Program-made: the position numbers and the translations under genes
The notes under the pieces: generated by a model
Seen by the model: only the letters and a program-made list of their open reading frames with translations
What the model was told of the DNA's origin: nothing
The model's database searches: none
DNA from: an uncultured Bacillaceae bacterium
Lineage (GTDB): Bacteria > Bacillota > Bacilli > Bacillales > Cytobacillaceae
Reading direction: 5' to 3'
Assembly: GCA_937995745.1 (NCBI GenBank)
Contig: CALKIU010000077.1
Span: forward strand, 1 to 15,299
Length of the DNA stretch: 15,299 nt
Shown here: positions 1-7,639 of the stretch, in pieces
Position numbering within the stretch: position 1 is the first letter of the stretch
Layout: each line of letters starts with the position of its first letter

Positions 1-2794
1 CGGTATGAGAAATTTAAGTTGACTGATAATTATGGTGAACAATACAAATTTGACATATTATCCAAATTGAATGAGTACTTTGCCGAACGGACGATTGATG
101 AGAAAAATGTCGTGGAAATAGCCAGAAAAATTGAGAAAAGCAACCCCAGAAGGGAACGTTTGCTGATTGGAGATATATTAATGATTTTACTGATTTTGTC
201 GAGAAACATCCTGACAAAACGGCCCGGCTGCTGAATAGTTTGTATAAGGACCATGACCGGGAATTAGAAGAACGGATAAATGAATTCCACAAAGAAGGCA
301 AGTCGTATCGAAAGGATATAAAGTTTGGCGCTCCGTTATTCGGTTATCTTTTGGCGGCTTATAATTGTAAGCGCTTTCCATTGTACAAAGAAGACGTTTT
401 TACCGGCATGAAGAGGATGCTTGGCATTAAACGCAAATTGGGCACTGTCAGTGAAAACTACGCACTCTTCTATGAGCTTTGTCGGGAGGTTCAAGACTAT
501 TTTGCCAGGAACGGCCGCCGGTTAACGATGTTGGAAGTGCAAGATTTCTTCTATTGTTTGACGCAATATGAAGACCTGAAGGTAGAGACTGTCATCGCCT
601 TTATTTATGACCAGGCTAAGAAATTAGCCAGTTTTGCCAACGATGACGCACAATTTCTTGAAGCCATCAAAAGGATGGATAGGGAATATCTTGAGGAGAT
701 AAGGGAAGCTTATCGCAATGGCGAGAAAATCAATGAGATAAGGTTTCTGCTGCTAAATCAGCTTTTGGAAACCGGACAATTGAATCTGGTAGATTTGGAA
801 AACATAAAATCAGAAGTAAGCCGTCAGTACGACACGAACATTTTGCGAGGTTGGAACAATTTTAACATCCTCTTTCATATTTATTATGAAAAAATGAAGG
901 ATAAAGTATCTTTCCTCTTATCTGAAATTTATGAAACAATCAAGGAGATTCCTCAGTATAAAAAGATGGAAATTGTTGAGAGCATGGCCATTTTGGATTA
1001 TGACGGGATGAGAAACCTGGGTGGTTCCAGATGCTGGATGGCGGTGTATCCCAAAGAGGCTCAAAACCATAAAAAGGCGGCGCAATTGTTCCTTGCCATT
1101 CAAGAAACAGGGATTGAATACGGGCTCTATTGCGGTTCGGAACATCCAAAGGCCGGTAAATCGGATATTGAAACCGTATCGGACGCGGAACATTTTTCTT
1201 ATGAACGTATGAAAGAGAAATTCATACAGGTTCTTCCGGAGTTTATAGCGGAGAATCATTTAGAAAGTGATGACTCCGGTGAAGAAAAAGAGCAAGAAAC
1301 GCCTGAAAAATTGCATCCGGATTTAGCCGTCATTTTTGACACTGTCGAGCAGGCGGATTGGGCTTTTGATTTTGCCCGGCAAACATTGGCAAAATTGGGG
1401 ATTGCCGAGTCCGGGGATGAGCGGGTTGCGGTGACATTTCGTTCAAGACGGAAAATTCATATCGACTTTTGCAACTGGCTGATTCTCGGTTATTATCGTG
1501 AAAAAGACGAGAAAATGATGACTGTTGCTTTAATCGCTGAAGAACTGGAGGGCAAGCCGTACAAAAGATCATTTTTCACCCAAAGGGGCGAAGAAATTCA
1601 AGTCGCATTGGCGGAAATTCCCTATGAAGAGTTTCGTTCAAATTCGCAATTGGTGTCCTTGTTTGAAAAAACACTTTCCATCATAAAAGAAAGATTTAGG
1701 GGATATTTCAGATCGCCCTATCGAGTCTATAATGTAGATGTGTTGGAAAAAGCTGTTTTTGACATGAAAGCCCGCCGCAGACTTTTCAAAGAAGGGTTTC
1801 CGGCAGAAGCTGAACAGCAGGCAGAAGCCGAACAGCAGGAAGGCCTTGAAATTCCCGCAATATCTTTTGACAAAGAAATTCAAATAGAGGGGCTTTATTT
1901 TGAAGACAAAGAGTTGATTATCCGACGGGTGAAAACGGCTTTGCAAAATGGCAAGCATATCATTTTGGTTGGACCGCCGGGCACCGGAAAGTCCAAACTG
2001 GCCAAAGAAATCTGCCGCTCTTTTGGCGCCGATTTTAAAATGGCCACCGCGACATCTGATTGGTCCACCTATAAACGATTGGCGGCTATCAGCCGAAAAA
2101 AGACGGCACTTTGAAGTTCCGGCCGGGCATTTTTCTCGAATGTTTTAAAGATGCGGAGACGATGATGCCGCTGAATAAATGGCTGATTATTGATGAAATG
2201 AACCGGGCCGATATTGACAAGGCATTTGGCGCTCTTTTTTCCGCGCTGACCGGAGATGAAGTGACCTTGAATTTCCATTCCGAGAGCGGGCATCCGATTG
2301 TCCTTCGTCCGCAAAAAGGTTCAGAACGGGCTGAACGGAATGACTATGAATATATCATCCCAGGCGATTGGCGTCTCATCGGCACCATGAACACGATTGA
2401 CAAGGCGTCCTTGTACGAGATGAGCTACGCTTTTATGAGGCGGTTTGCATTCATCTCTGTCGGCGTGCCGAAGAGGATAGACAGCGGCTTGGTGGACAAG
2501 TTTTTGGAAACATGGGGAATCAATGAGTATCCATATACGGAAACGTTGGCTTATATATGGAAACAGATCAATCAATACCGGGCGATCGGTCCGGCGATTG
2601 CCGAAGATTTGGCAAGATTTACCGCAGTTGACGGTGATTTTACTTCTGCTTTGATTTTATATGTCCTGCCGGAATTTGAAGGATTGAGGGAAGACCTCAT
2701 CCGCAGTTTCATCGCCCAACTGGAGCCGCTCGATGAAATCGACACCGGACTTCTGACCGCTTTTGTCGAAGATTTTTTCCAAATGCAGGGATAG
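1..2794 (+). pseudogene. McrB-type AAA+ NTPase, 5' partial, broken by two frameshifts
   Basis: This reconstructs as one long McrB-like restriction motor spread over three frames. The first frame is open from base 1 (in-frame TTG at 19), so the true start may lie upstream. Near 177 the message drops one frame; the next frame reads NDFTDFVEKHPDKTARLLNS straight into the long reading frame, open to 2114. Near 2073 a second one-base loss separates SDWSTY from TIGGYQPKKDGTLKFRPGIF. The P-loop GPPGTGKS is at 1971-1994. After the lesion come Walker B (LIIDEMNRAD, about 2183-2212) and the McrB signature MNTID (2387-2401). McrB proteins form NTP-driven hexamers that recruit McrC nuclease to modified DNA. 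The roughly 580 residues before the P-loop should hold target recognition, but I recognise no named domain there. The nuclease gene follows by 3 nt. Family placement is fairly sure; whether the lesions are real or sequencing errors is not settled. Confidence 0.8.
2083..2102 (+). other. A_AAA_AAG slippery heptamer after a small hairpin
   Basis: In the upstream frame of the McrB-like gene the codons CGA AAA AAG (2094-2102) form the heptamer A_AAA_AAG, the type used for -1 frameshifting in dnaX. A 5-bp hairpin (CGGCT, atc, AGCCG, 2083-2095) lies directly before the A tract, and an in-frame TGA follows at 2112. A -1 slip here would enter exactly the downstream frame. Against a programmed role, that frame already encodes the family-like TIGGYQP from 2075 onward, so a simple deletion near 2073 explains the sequence better. 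Confidence 0.35.
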
Positions 2795-2797
2795 CTC

Positions 2798-4132
2798 GTG
2801 AAACGAAAACCGGAACAACTGATTGAGGAAATCAGCGATTTTTTGGTTGTTTATTTGAAGTCCGGGAAGATTGGATTCAATTCATTTGTCGGGAAAACGG
2901 ATTTAAACATTGCCCAGCTGGAGCGGCTTTTGAATTTGCATTTTTTGTTGAAACAAGAAGTGAAAGAGTTCGTTCGGGATTTGCCTGCCTTGATCCGCAG
3001 GATGAAAACGTCAACGATTTTAAAGCAGGAAACCTCCCATGGAAAGGTGCGCGGAGAAATCCAATGGCAAGAAACGCTGAAAGAACGGTTGCGGCGGAAC
3101 TTGCGGGACCTGTCCATTTTTTCCTACAGCGGAAGGCAGCGTGAGTTTGCTATCAAGGAAAATCTGGTCCTTTGGGAAACGGTCCGGGTTCTTTATGAGA
3201 TTCTTTTTGAAAAAATCGACAGTGAGGCTTGCGGGAGATACGAGTGGTTCCGGGAGTGGAATACGTTAAAAGATATTGTGAATTACATGGTTCATAAAAA
3301 TGTGTATTTGTCGAGGGTGAAGCAAAAGAGTGGAATTGTGACGGACCGGATGATTATGGATACGATGAAGCACCGCAGTCCGCTGTACCGGCGGGCGGCT
3401 GAGATTTTGTCCCTGTACCGGCAGATTATGACGGGAAAGTTGAGTGACCGTGAAGTCCGGGAGCTGCTCGCTGAGACGTTTATTTTTCCGCAAAATACGG
3501 AAGTGTTGTTTGAGTTGTATTGGGTGGTGAAAATCATCCAGGCCAATGCGGCGGATGCCGAGCTGCAGATTTTGGACGGGAAAAATCCTCACAATCTGGC
3601 GGCGCAGTGGACGGACGGGACATATGTGTACAAGATTTATCATGATTCCGCCGGGTCGGAGCGGATCAAGTTTTATTTGTCGTCGGAGGAAGTTGCGGCC
3701 GTTGAGCATCCGTTTGTCAGGCGCAAGCTTCAGGCGATGAATGCCGCGGAGAAAAGCGCCCGCGAATGGTTTGGATTCGGTTTTGATGCAAAAACGTTCT
3801 GGAGCGGGCGGCCGGATATAATAGTGGAAATTGTTGACGGTAGGTCCGACAAGCTGAAAAAAGTGGTCATCGGAGAAGTGAAATACACCGAACGGGTGGA
3901 TTACGCCATAACCGGCTTGCGTGAATTAATGGATTATATGAAGTTGGTGAGAGATGATTCGGGACGGTTTCTGGAGGATTTTCCGGACGTTGCCGTTGAA
4001 GGGATGTTGTTTACGGATGCGGTGCCGGCGGCGGGGAGGCTCTCCGGGGATTTTACGGCGAGGAAGTCTCCCGGGAATTTGGTGATTGAGCCGGAGGGGA
4101 CCGGTGAGAAAGTGCGGTGGGTGAGTGTGTGA
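2798..4132 (+). CDS. McrC-like PD-(D/E)xK nuclease subunit of a McrBC-type restriction system
   Basis: This 444-residue protein starts with GTG, 3 nt after the stop of the McrB-like gene, with AGGGA placed 7 nt upstream, so the two are translationally linked. The C-terminal third carries a PD-(D/E)xK nuclease core: RPDI with D340, then GEVK with E360 and K362, preceded by a helix-rich region with the phrase ELYWVVKII. The N-terminal half is helical and charged and matches no domain I can name. In McrBC systems this subunit joins the McrB hexamer and cuts DNA; alone it is normally inactive. The reading frame is intact, unlike its motor. It could belong to a McrC-like branch distinct from classical E. 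coli McrC. A strong terminator closes the operon. Confidence 0.75.
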   Translation: MKRKPEQLIEEISDFLVVYLKSGKIGFNSFVGKTDLNIAQLERLLNLHFLLKQEVKEFVRDLPALIRRMKTSTILKQETSHGKVRGEIQWQETLKERLRRNLRDLSIFSYSGRQREFAIKENLVLWETVRVLYEILFEKIDSEACGRYEWFREWNTLKDIVNYMVHKNVYLSRVKQKSGIVTDRMIMDTMKHRSPLYRRAAEILSLYRQIMTGKLSDREVRELLAETFIFPQNTEVLFELYWVVKIIQANAADAELQILDGKNPHNLAAQWTDGTYVYKIYHDSAGSERIKFYLSSEEVAAVEHPFVRRKLQAMNAAEKSAREWFGFGFDAKTFWSGRPDIIVEIVDGRSDKLKKVVIGEVKYTERVDYAITGLRELMDYMKLVRDDSGRFLEDFPDVAVEGMLFTDAVPAAGRLSGDFTARKSPGNLVIEPEGTGEKVRWVSV

Positions 4133-4174
4133 GGTGTTTCGCAAATATTGGAAACTGAATATGTTTTGGTTAGA

Positions 4175-4218
4175 GGGTATCCAGAAAGTAGGCTAAGGCT
4201 TTTTGGATATCCTTTTTT
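4175..4218 (+). terminator. Intrinsic terminator of the restriction operon
   Basis: A 14-bp stem with two G-U pairs is formed by 4175-4188 and 4199-4212, with a 10-nt loop, followed by TTTTTT (4213-4218) and more T-rich sequence. It lies 43 nt after the nuclease stop codon. Confidence 0.9.
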
Positions 4219-4355
4219 ATTTTTGTGGAAATTGCCGAAAATTATCCAGCCAAAATGGCTTAGTTGTTAAACCGCACCTTATAAAAATAAAATATAAACA
4301 TTAAGTTCCGTAAGAATCTTAAATTATTTTTAATAAAATTTAACATACTGCTTGG

Positions 4356-4384
4356 TTGTCTGTTTAAGAGGAAAAAGATATAAT
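4356..4384 (+). promoter_or_regulatory. Sigma-A-type promoter before the ABC ATPase fragment
   Basis: TTGTCT (4356-4361), a 17-bp spacer and a perfect TATAAT (4379-4384) lie 32 nt before the ATG at 4417. The promoter looks intact although the gene behind it is truncated. The rest of the 4225-4355 gap is AT-rich; it holds a small AGCCA-aaa-TGGCT hairpin and nothing else I can call. Confidence 0.7.
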
Positions 4385-4416
4385 TCTAATTTTTTCATTT
4401 AGAGCGGAGTGAGGAA

Positions 4417-4611
4417 ATGTCGGGTATGTTAGATGTTCATGAAATTTCTAAACGATATGGAAATAAAAATGTCTTAAAAAACGTTACATTTAGTGTTCCT
4501 GAGGGAGAAATTGTTGGATTTATCGGGGATAATGGGGCAGGCAAGTCTACTACATTTAAAATAATACTCGGCTTAGTTTTCCCAAATACCGGTAGTGTTA
4601 AAGTTTTATAG
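4417..4611 (+). pseudogene. ABC transporter ATPase, N-terminal fragment only
   Basis: This fragment encodes the first 64 residues of an exporter-type ABC ATPase. It has a normal start with GAGTGAGG upstream, an aromatic A-loop region (KRYG) and a complete Walker A (GDNGAGKST), then ends at TAG (4609-4611). The signature motif, Walker B and H-loop are all missing, so it cannot hydrolyse ATP as a normal subunit. A typical member has about 230-300 residues. The next bases already read as permease sequence in another frame, which points to an internal deletion that joined the ATPase head to a permease body near 4604. It would have powered an ABC-2 type exporter of unknown substrate. Confidence 0.85.
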
Positions 4612-5215
4612 AAGTATTTTTGCGTATATGGGGCTTGCATTATTGATCTCGGGAATACTTCTTTTTTTTTGCAGGCTCCTTGGTCAGCGGAATAGCCGCC
4701 TTATTAATAATGTTGTTAATGACGCTGCCTCCGCTTGAGATTATGAAAATAGAGAGTAAATCTGGTTATGATAAGTATGTGCATACATTACCGGTAAGCA
4801 GGAAAAAAATTGTACAAAGCCATTATACTTCTATCTCATAGTTGCAATTTTGGGAGCTTTATTATCGTTTGGTTTCGTTTTTGTTTATCACTTGCTATCA
4901 GATTCATCTGTCATGGGTATTTTTAATATTATTGCTGCCGGAATTTTCATCGTGCTTTTTGCTGGCGCACTGATATACCCGCTCCTGTACATTTTTGGTG
5001 CAGAAAAATCTGATGCTATTGTACTTAGTGGAGGAATTGTCGGTCTTATCATATTTTTTGGACTCCGGTCATTAATGAAAGACTTTGTTGAGCAATTATC
5101 AATACAATTCAATCCATATATATTTTTATCAATTATATTTATATTACTCGGTTTTATCATATTCATTCTTTCTTATTTTGTTGCAGTTAATATCTATCAT
5201 AAAAAAGAATTTTAG
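4604..5215 (+). pseudogene. ABC-2 type permease remnant with two frameshifts
   Basis: Three frame segments join into one membrane protein. 4604 to about 4669 gives FAYMGLALLISGILLFF; about 4664-4825 gives AGSLVSGIAALLIMLLM and a loop with KYVHTLPVSRKKIVQSHY; 4826-5215 gives YFYLIVAILGALLSF, then several further hydrophobic segments and a natural charged C-terminus, IYHKKEF. The first shift coincides with a T9 run (4662-4670) and the second with a one-base loss near 4825. The loop and tail resemble the ABC2_membrane_5 type of permease found in peptide exporters. The first transmembrane region and the start codon appear lost in the same deletion that cut the ATPase. Only the last 121 codons remain as one open frame, and they are unlikely to be a gene of their own. 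Confidence 0.8.
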
Positions 5216-5257
5216 TATTTGCAAAATTTTGCTAAACCATTACGTGAGTTTCATATA

Positions 5258-5339
5258 GCGGACATGCGGATGATGTTTGAAACCATGATTCACCGCTATC
5301 CGCTTTACCGACGGGGCTGAAATCCTGTTGCTGTATTCG
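5258..5339 (+). pseudogene. Fragment of a second McrC-like nuclease gene
   Basis: The frame from 5258 reads RMMFETMIHRYPLYRR (from 5267) and, after loss of two bases near 5315, AEILLLYS. This aligns with residues 184-207 of the intact nuclease (RMIMDTMKHRSPLYRR then AEILSLY), with most positions identical or similar. The DNA differs at many sites, so it is a diverged paralogue rather than a recent copy. Flanking bases (5221-5257 and 5340-5420) may hold more decayed sequence, but I cannot align them with confidence. No start, nuclease motif or regulatory signal remains. Confidence 0.7.
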
Positions 5340-5424
5340 TGAATGATGACCGTATTGGTAGGTGGCAGCGTGTTTTTTAATAAGTTCCGGAGTATTGAGC
5401 GGCCAAGTTGTATTTTGAGCCCTG

Positions 5425-5458
5425 AAAAAAAGAGGCCCATATTTATAGCATAGGCCTC
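5425..5458 (-). terminator. Intrinsic terminator of the oxidoreductase gene
   Basis: On the minus strand GAGGCC (5458-5453) pairs with GGCCTC (5437-5432) around a 15-nt loop and is followed by seven T residues (5431-5425). It begins 24 nt after the stop codon at 5483. Confidence 0.85.
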
Positions 5459-5482
5459 CTGCAACTTGTATTTAGAAAATGA

Positions 5483-7435
5483 TTATATGTTCATGGCTGC
5501 TTGGAATCCTTCATGGACGGCATGCTCGGCTTTTCTGGCTTCTACGGCGTCTCCAATCGGAATGACCCATAATCCTTTATCGCGCAGCTTGTTGACAAAC
5601 TCTGAGTTGTAGACAGGTTTGCGCCCGATTGCTGAAACGATGGTATCTGCTTTTGTGATAATTTTTCTGCCCATTTTGTCCACCGTCAGAACGCCGTCCT
5701 CATAAATTTCTACGATTGGCGTATGGCTTTTTACTTCGATGTTGTATTGATCAAAAAGGCCGGTCGGTCTAAATAGTGCAATGCCTTGAACACTCATAGC
5801 GGGTTCTAATGCTTCAAATACTGTCACTTTTTTGCCTTGACGGGCCAGATGGTAAGCTGTTTCAGATCCTACCATTCCGCAGCCAATCACGATGACATTG
5901 TCTCCTGTTTCAACCCTGTTATTCAGAACATCATCTGAATAAACAACGTTCTCAGCACCGGGTATCGGGTTCTCCATTTCTTGTGATCCTGTTGCCAGGA
6001 TGACGGCATCCGGATTGTAGGAGTCAATGTTTTCTTCTGTAATCGTTGTATTCAATCTTACGTCAATATCCAGTCTCTTCATTTCATTTTTGTAGTAGTT
6101 AATCAGTCTTTCGAAACGGTATTTGAAACAAGGTTTCGCGGCCGTGTTAAGGGTGCCGCCGAGTTCGCCGCTCTTTTCAAAGAGGATTACTTCATGACCT
6201 CTGAGTTTGCATGTTTTTGCCGCTTCCATTCCGGCAATTCCGCCGCCGATGACCACAACTTTCTTCGGATTTTTAGCGGGAGGAATTTCAGATTCGTTCA
6301 TATATCTCCATTCTTTGGCGCTAAATGGATTGATGGAGCAGCGGATTTCCTTTTCAAAAACGATTCGTTCGCCGCATTCTACACATTTTACGCAAGGACG
6401 AATTTCTTCAACTTTGTTGGTCTCAATTTTGCGAACCCAATCCGGGTCGGCGATTAATTGTCTTCCTACAAATAGCATGTCGACTTTGCCGGATTCCAAT
6501 ATTTTCTCCGCTTCTTCCGGTGTTTCGACTCCCCCGCCGGACATGACAGGCACAGAAACGACTTTCTTAATTTGTTCGGCATAGTCGAGAAAGAGTCCTT
6601 CGATATTTTCCAGTATATAGGCAGATGGAACATAGAGATGAATGACGTCATCCGTTCCGCCGGTTACGTCAAAGGCGTCGACACCGGCTTTTTCCAGTCT
6701 TTTTGCCGTTTCGATGGCATCATCAATTGTGATTCCCGGTTCAAGCAGTTTGTCTCCCAAGATTTCATCCGCACAAAGCCGGTAAATGACCGGATAATCT
6801 TCTCCGCATGTTTTCTTAATCGCTTCTACAATCTCGACCGGGAATAAATTCCGATCAACCCCATAATTGTCGTTACGATGATTTGTCTTGGGGGATAAGA
6901 ATTGCATAATCAAATAGCCGTGCGTGCCATGTACTTGTACAGCGTCGAATCCCGCCATTTTTGCGCGTCTTGCCGCTTGCGCGAAATCTTGGACAAATTG
7001 AAGAACTTCTTTCGTTGTCAACGGACGCGGGGTCTGTTCTGTGGAAATTGGTTTGCCGTCAATCCGGCCGATTGCACTTGGTCCGAGAGATTGTTCAACC
7101 CAAGCTTGAATACCGGAATGAATTAGCTGCAGAACGGCAACAGAGCCATTATCCTTAATTGCTGTCGCAAGCTTTGAAAGACCGGGAACATATTTTTCAT
7201 CGCTGACATTGATGGAACAAGGAATTTGAATACCAGTTTCATTAATATAGGCACCTTCAACGGTGATCATGCCGGTACCGCCTCTGGCCCGTGCCGCATA
7301 ATATTGTACAAGTTGTTCGGTGACTTCTCCGTTGCTTCCTGCATAAAGCGTGGTCATGGGTGCCATATTAATGCGGTTTTTAACTCTGAGATTGCCAATC
7401 TTAATTTCTTCCAGGATTTTGGGATATTTTCTCAT
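5483..7435 (-). CDS. Fe-S/FMN/FAD NAD(P)H-dependent enoate or dienoyl-CoA reductase (Old Yellow Enzyme family)
   Basis: This 650-residue enzyme combines an FMN TIM barrel (about 1-340), a 4Fe-4S site and a C-terminal FAD/NAD(P)H module, like 2,4-dienoyl-CoA reductase, 2-enoate reductase and trimethylamine dehydrogenase. Barrel motifs are NRINMAPMTTLYA near the start and QVHGTHGYL (H169, H172, Y174). Cysteines 348, 351, 354 and 366 give the CxxCxxC spacing of the trimethylamine-dehydrogenase type. GGGIAG (397-402) and GCGMVG (518-523) are the two dinucleotide folds. Electrons would pass from NAD(P)H through FAD and Fe-S to FMN and then to a C=C bond. I chose the ATG at 7435 because GAGGAGG sits 7 nt upstream; an upstream start adding 18 residues lacks this. 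It is divergent from a TetR gene that probably controls it. The substrate cannot be read from sequence. Confidence 0.9.
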   Translation of the reverse strand: MRKYPKILEEIKIGNLRVKNRINMAPMTTLYAGSNGEVTEQLVQYYAARARGGTGMITVEGAYINETGIQIPCSINVSDEKYVPGLSKLATAIKDNGSVAVLQLIHSGIQAWVEQSLGPSAIGRIDGKPISTEQTPRPLTTKEVLQFVQDFAQAARRAKMAGFDAVQVHGTHGYLIMQFLSPKTNHRNDNYGVDRNLFPVEIVEAIKKTCGEDYPVIYRLCADEILGDKLLEPGITIDDAIETAKRLEKAGVDAFDVTGGTDDVIHLYVPSAYILENIEGLFLDYAEQIKKVVSVPVMSGGGVETPEEAEKILESGKVDMLFVGRQLIADPDWVRKIETNKVEEIRPCVKCVECGERIVFEKEIRCSINPFSAKEWRYMNESEIPPAKNPKKVVVIGGGIAGMEAAKTCKLRGHEVILFEKSGELGGTLNTAAKPCFKYRFERLINYYKNEMKRLDIDVRLNTTITEENIDSYNPDAVILATGSQEMENPIPGAENVVYSDDVLNNRVETGDNVIVIGCGMVGSETAYHLARQGKKVTVFEALEPAMSVQGIALFRPTGLFDQYNIEVKSHTPIVEIYEDGVLTVDKMGRKIITKADTIVSAIGRKPVYNSEFVNKLRDKGLWVIPIGDAVEARKAEHAVHEGFQAAMNI

Positions 7436-7477
7436 AAAAATGCCTCCTCGAATGAGATGAAATAATTTTGTGAACAA

Positions 7478-7508
7478 TTGAGCATGCAAGTGCAGATTTT
7501 GCTATAAT
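7478..7508 (+). promoter_or_regulatory. Extended -10 promoter facing the tetR gene
   Basis: TGC-TATAAT (7500-7508) is a perfect -10 with an extended TGn element. TTGAGC (7478-7483) is a possible -35 with a long 19-bp spacer, tolerable with an extended -10. Transcription would start near 7515 and run through the palindromes into the regulator. Confidence 0.6.
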
Positions 7509-7550
7509 GTAAGCGATATGGAAATATCTCCATGTCCAGAGTATCAATAT

Positions 7551-7566
7551 TTTTCCCGTGGGAAAA
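7551..7566. promoter_or_regulatory. Inverted repeat TTTTCCC-gt-GGGAAAA
   Basis: A perfect 7-bp inverted repeat with a 2-nt centre lies in the divergent gap next to the operator-like palindromes. It could be a separate protein site or a small hairpin in the tetR leader. Its role is unknown. Confidence 0.4.
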
Positions 7567-7590
7567 TTTACATTCCGGTGCCAATGTAAA
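7567..7590. promoter_or_regulatory. Putative TetR operator, copy 1 (TTTACA-N12-TGTAAA)
   Basis: TTTACATT (7567-7574) and AATGTAAA (7583-7590) form a perfect 8-bp inverted repeat in a 24-bp site. The same geometry recurs 29 bp further on. Its place between divergent genes and its dyad symmetry fit a TetR dimer site; binding is inferred. Confidence 0.65.
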
Positions 7591-7592
7591 GG

Positions 7593-7622
7593 AATTTTAC
7601 ATAGAGGATTAATTGTAAAATT
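7593..7622. promoter_or_regulatory. Putative TetR operator, copy 2 (TTTACA-N12-TGTAAA)
   Basis: AATTTTACA (7593-7601) and TGTAAAATT (7614-7622) form a perfect 9-bp inverted repeat. Its core repeats the TTTACA-N12-TGTAAA layout of copy 1. It ends just before the AGGAGG of the regulator gene, which suggests that regulator binding would also repress its own gene. Confidence 0.65.
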
Positions 7623-7639
7623 TCTAGGAGGAATTCTTA

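Noticed and set aside
3266..3709. 147-codon open frame antisense to the nuclease gene
   Set aside because: It is a shadow of the intact nuclease reading frame, with no start signals and an unlikely composition.
4850..5215. Independent 121-residue membrane protein gene
   Set aside because: Upstream sequence in other frames continues the same permease, so this is the tail of a broken gene.
5240..5464. 74-codon open frame on the minus strand
   Set aside because: It covers the terminator and the antisense of the nuclease relic; no ribosome site or family pattern is seen.
7436..7489. Longer N-terminus for the reductase starting at 7489
   Set aside because: The ATG at 7435 has an ideal GAGGAGG; the extra 18 residues lack one and are unlike the family start.
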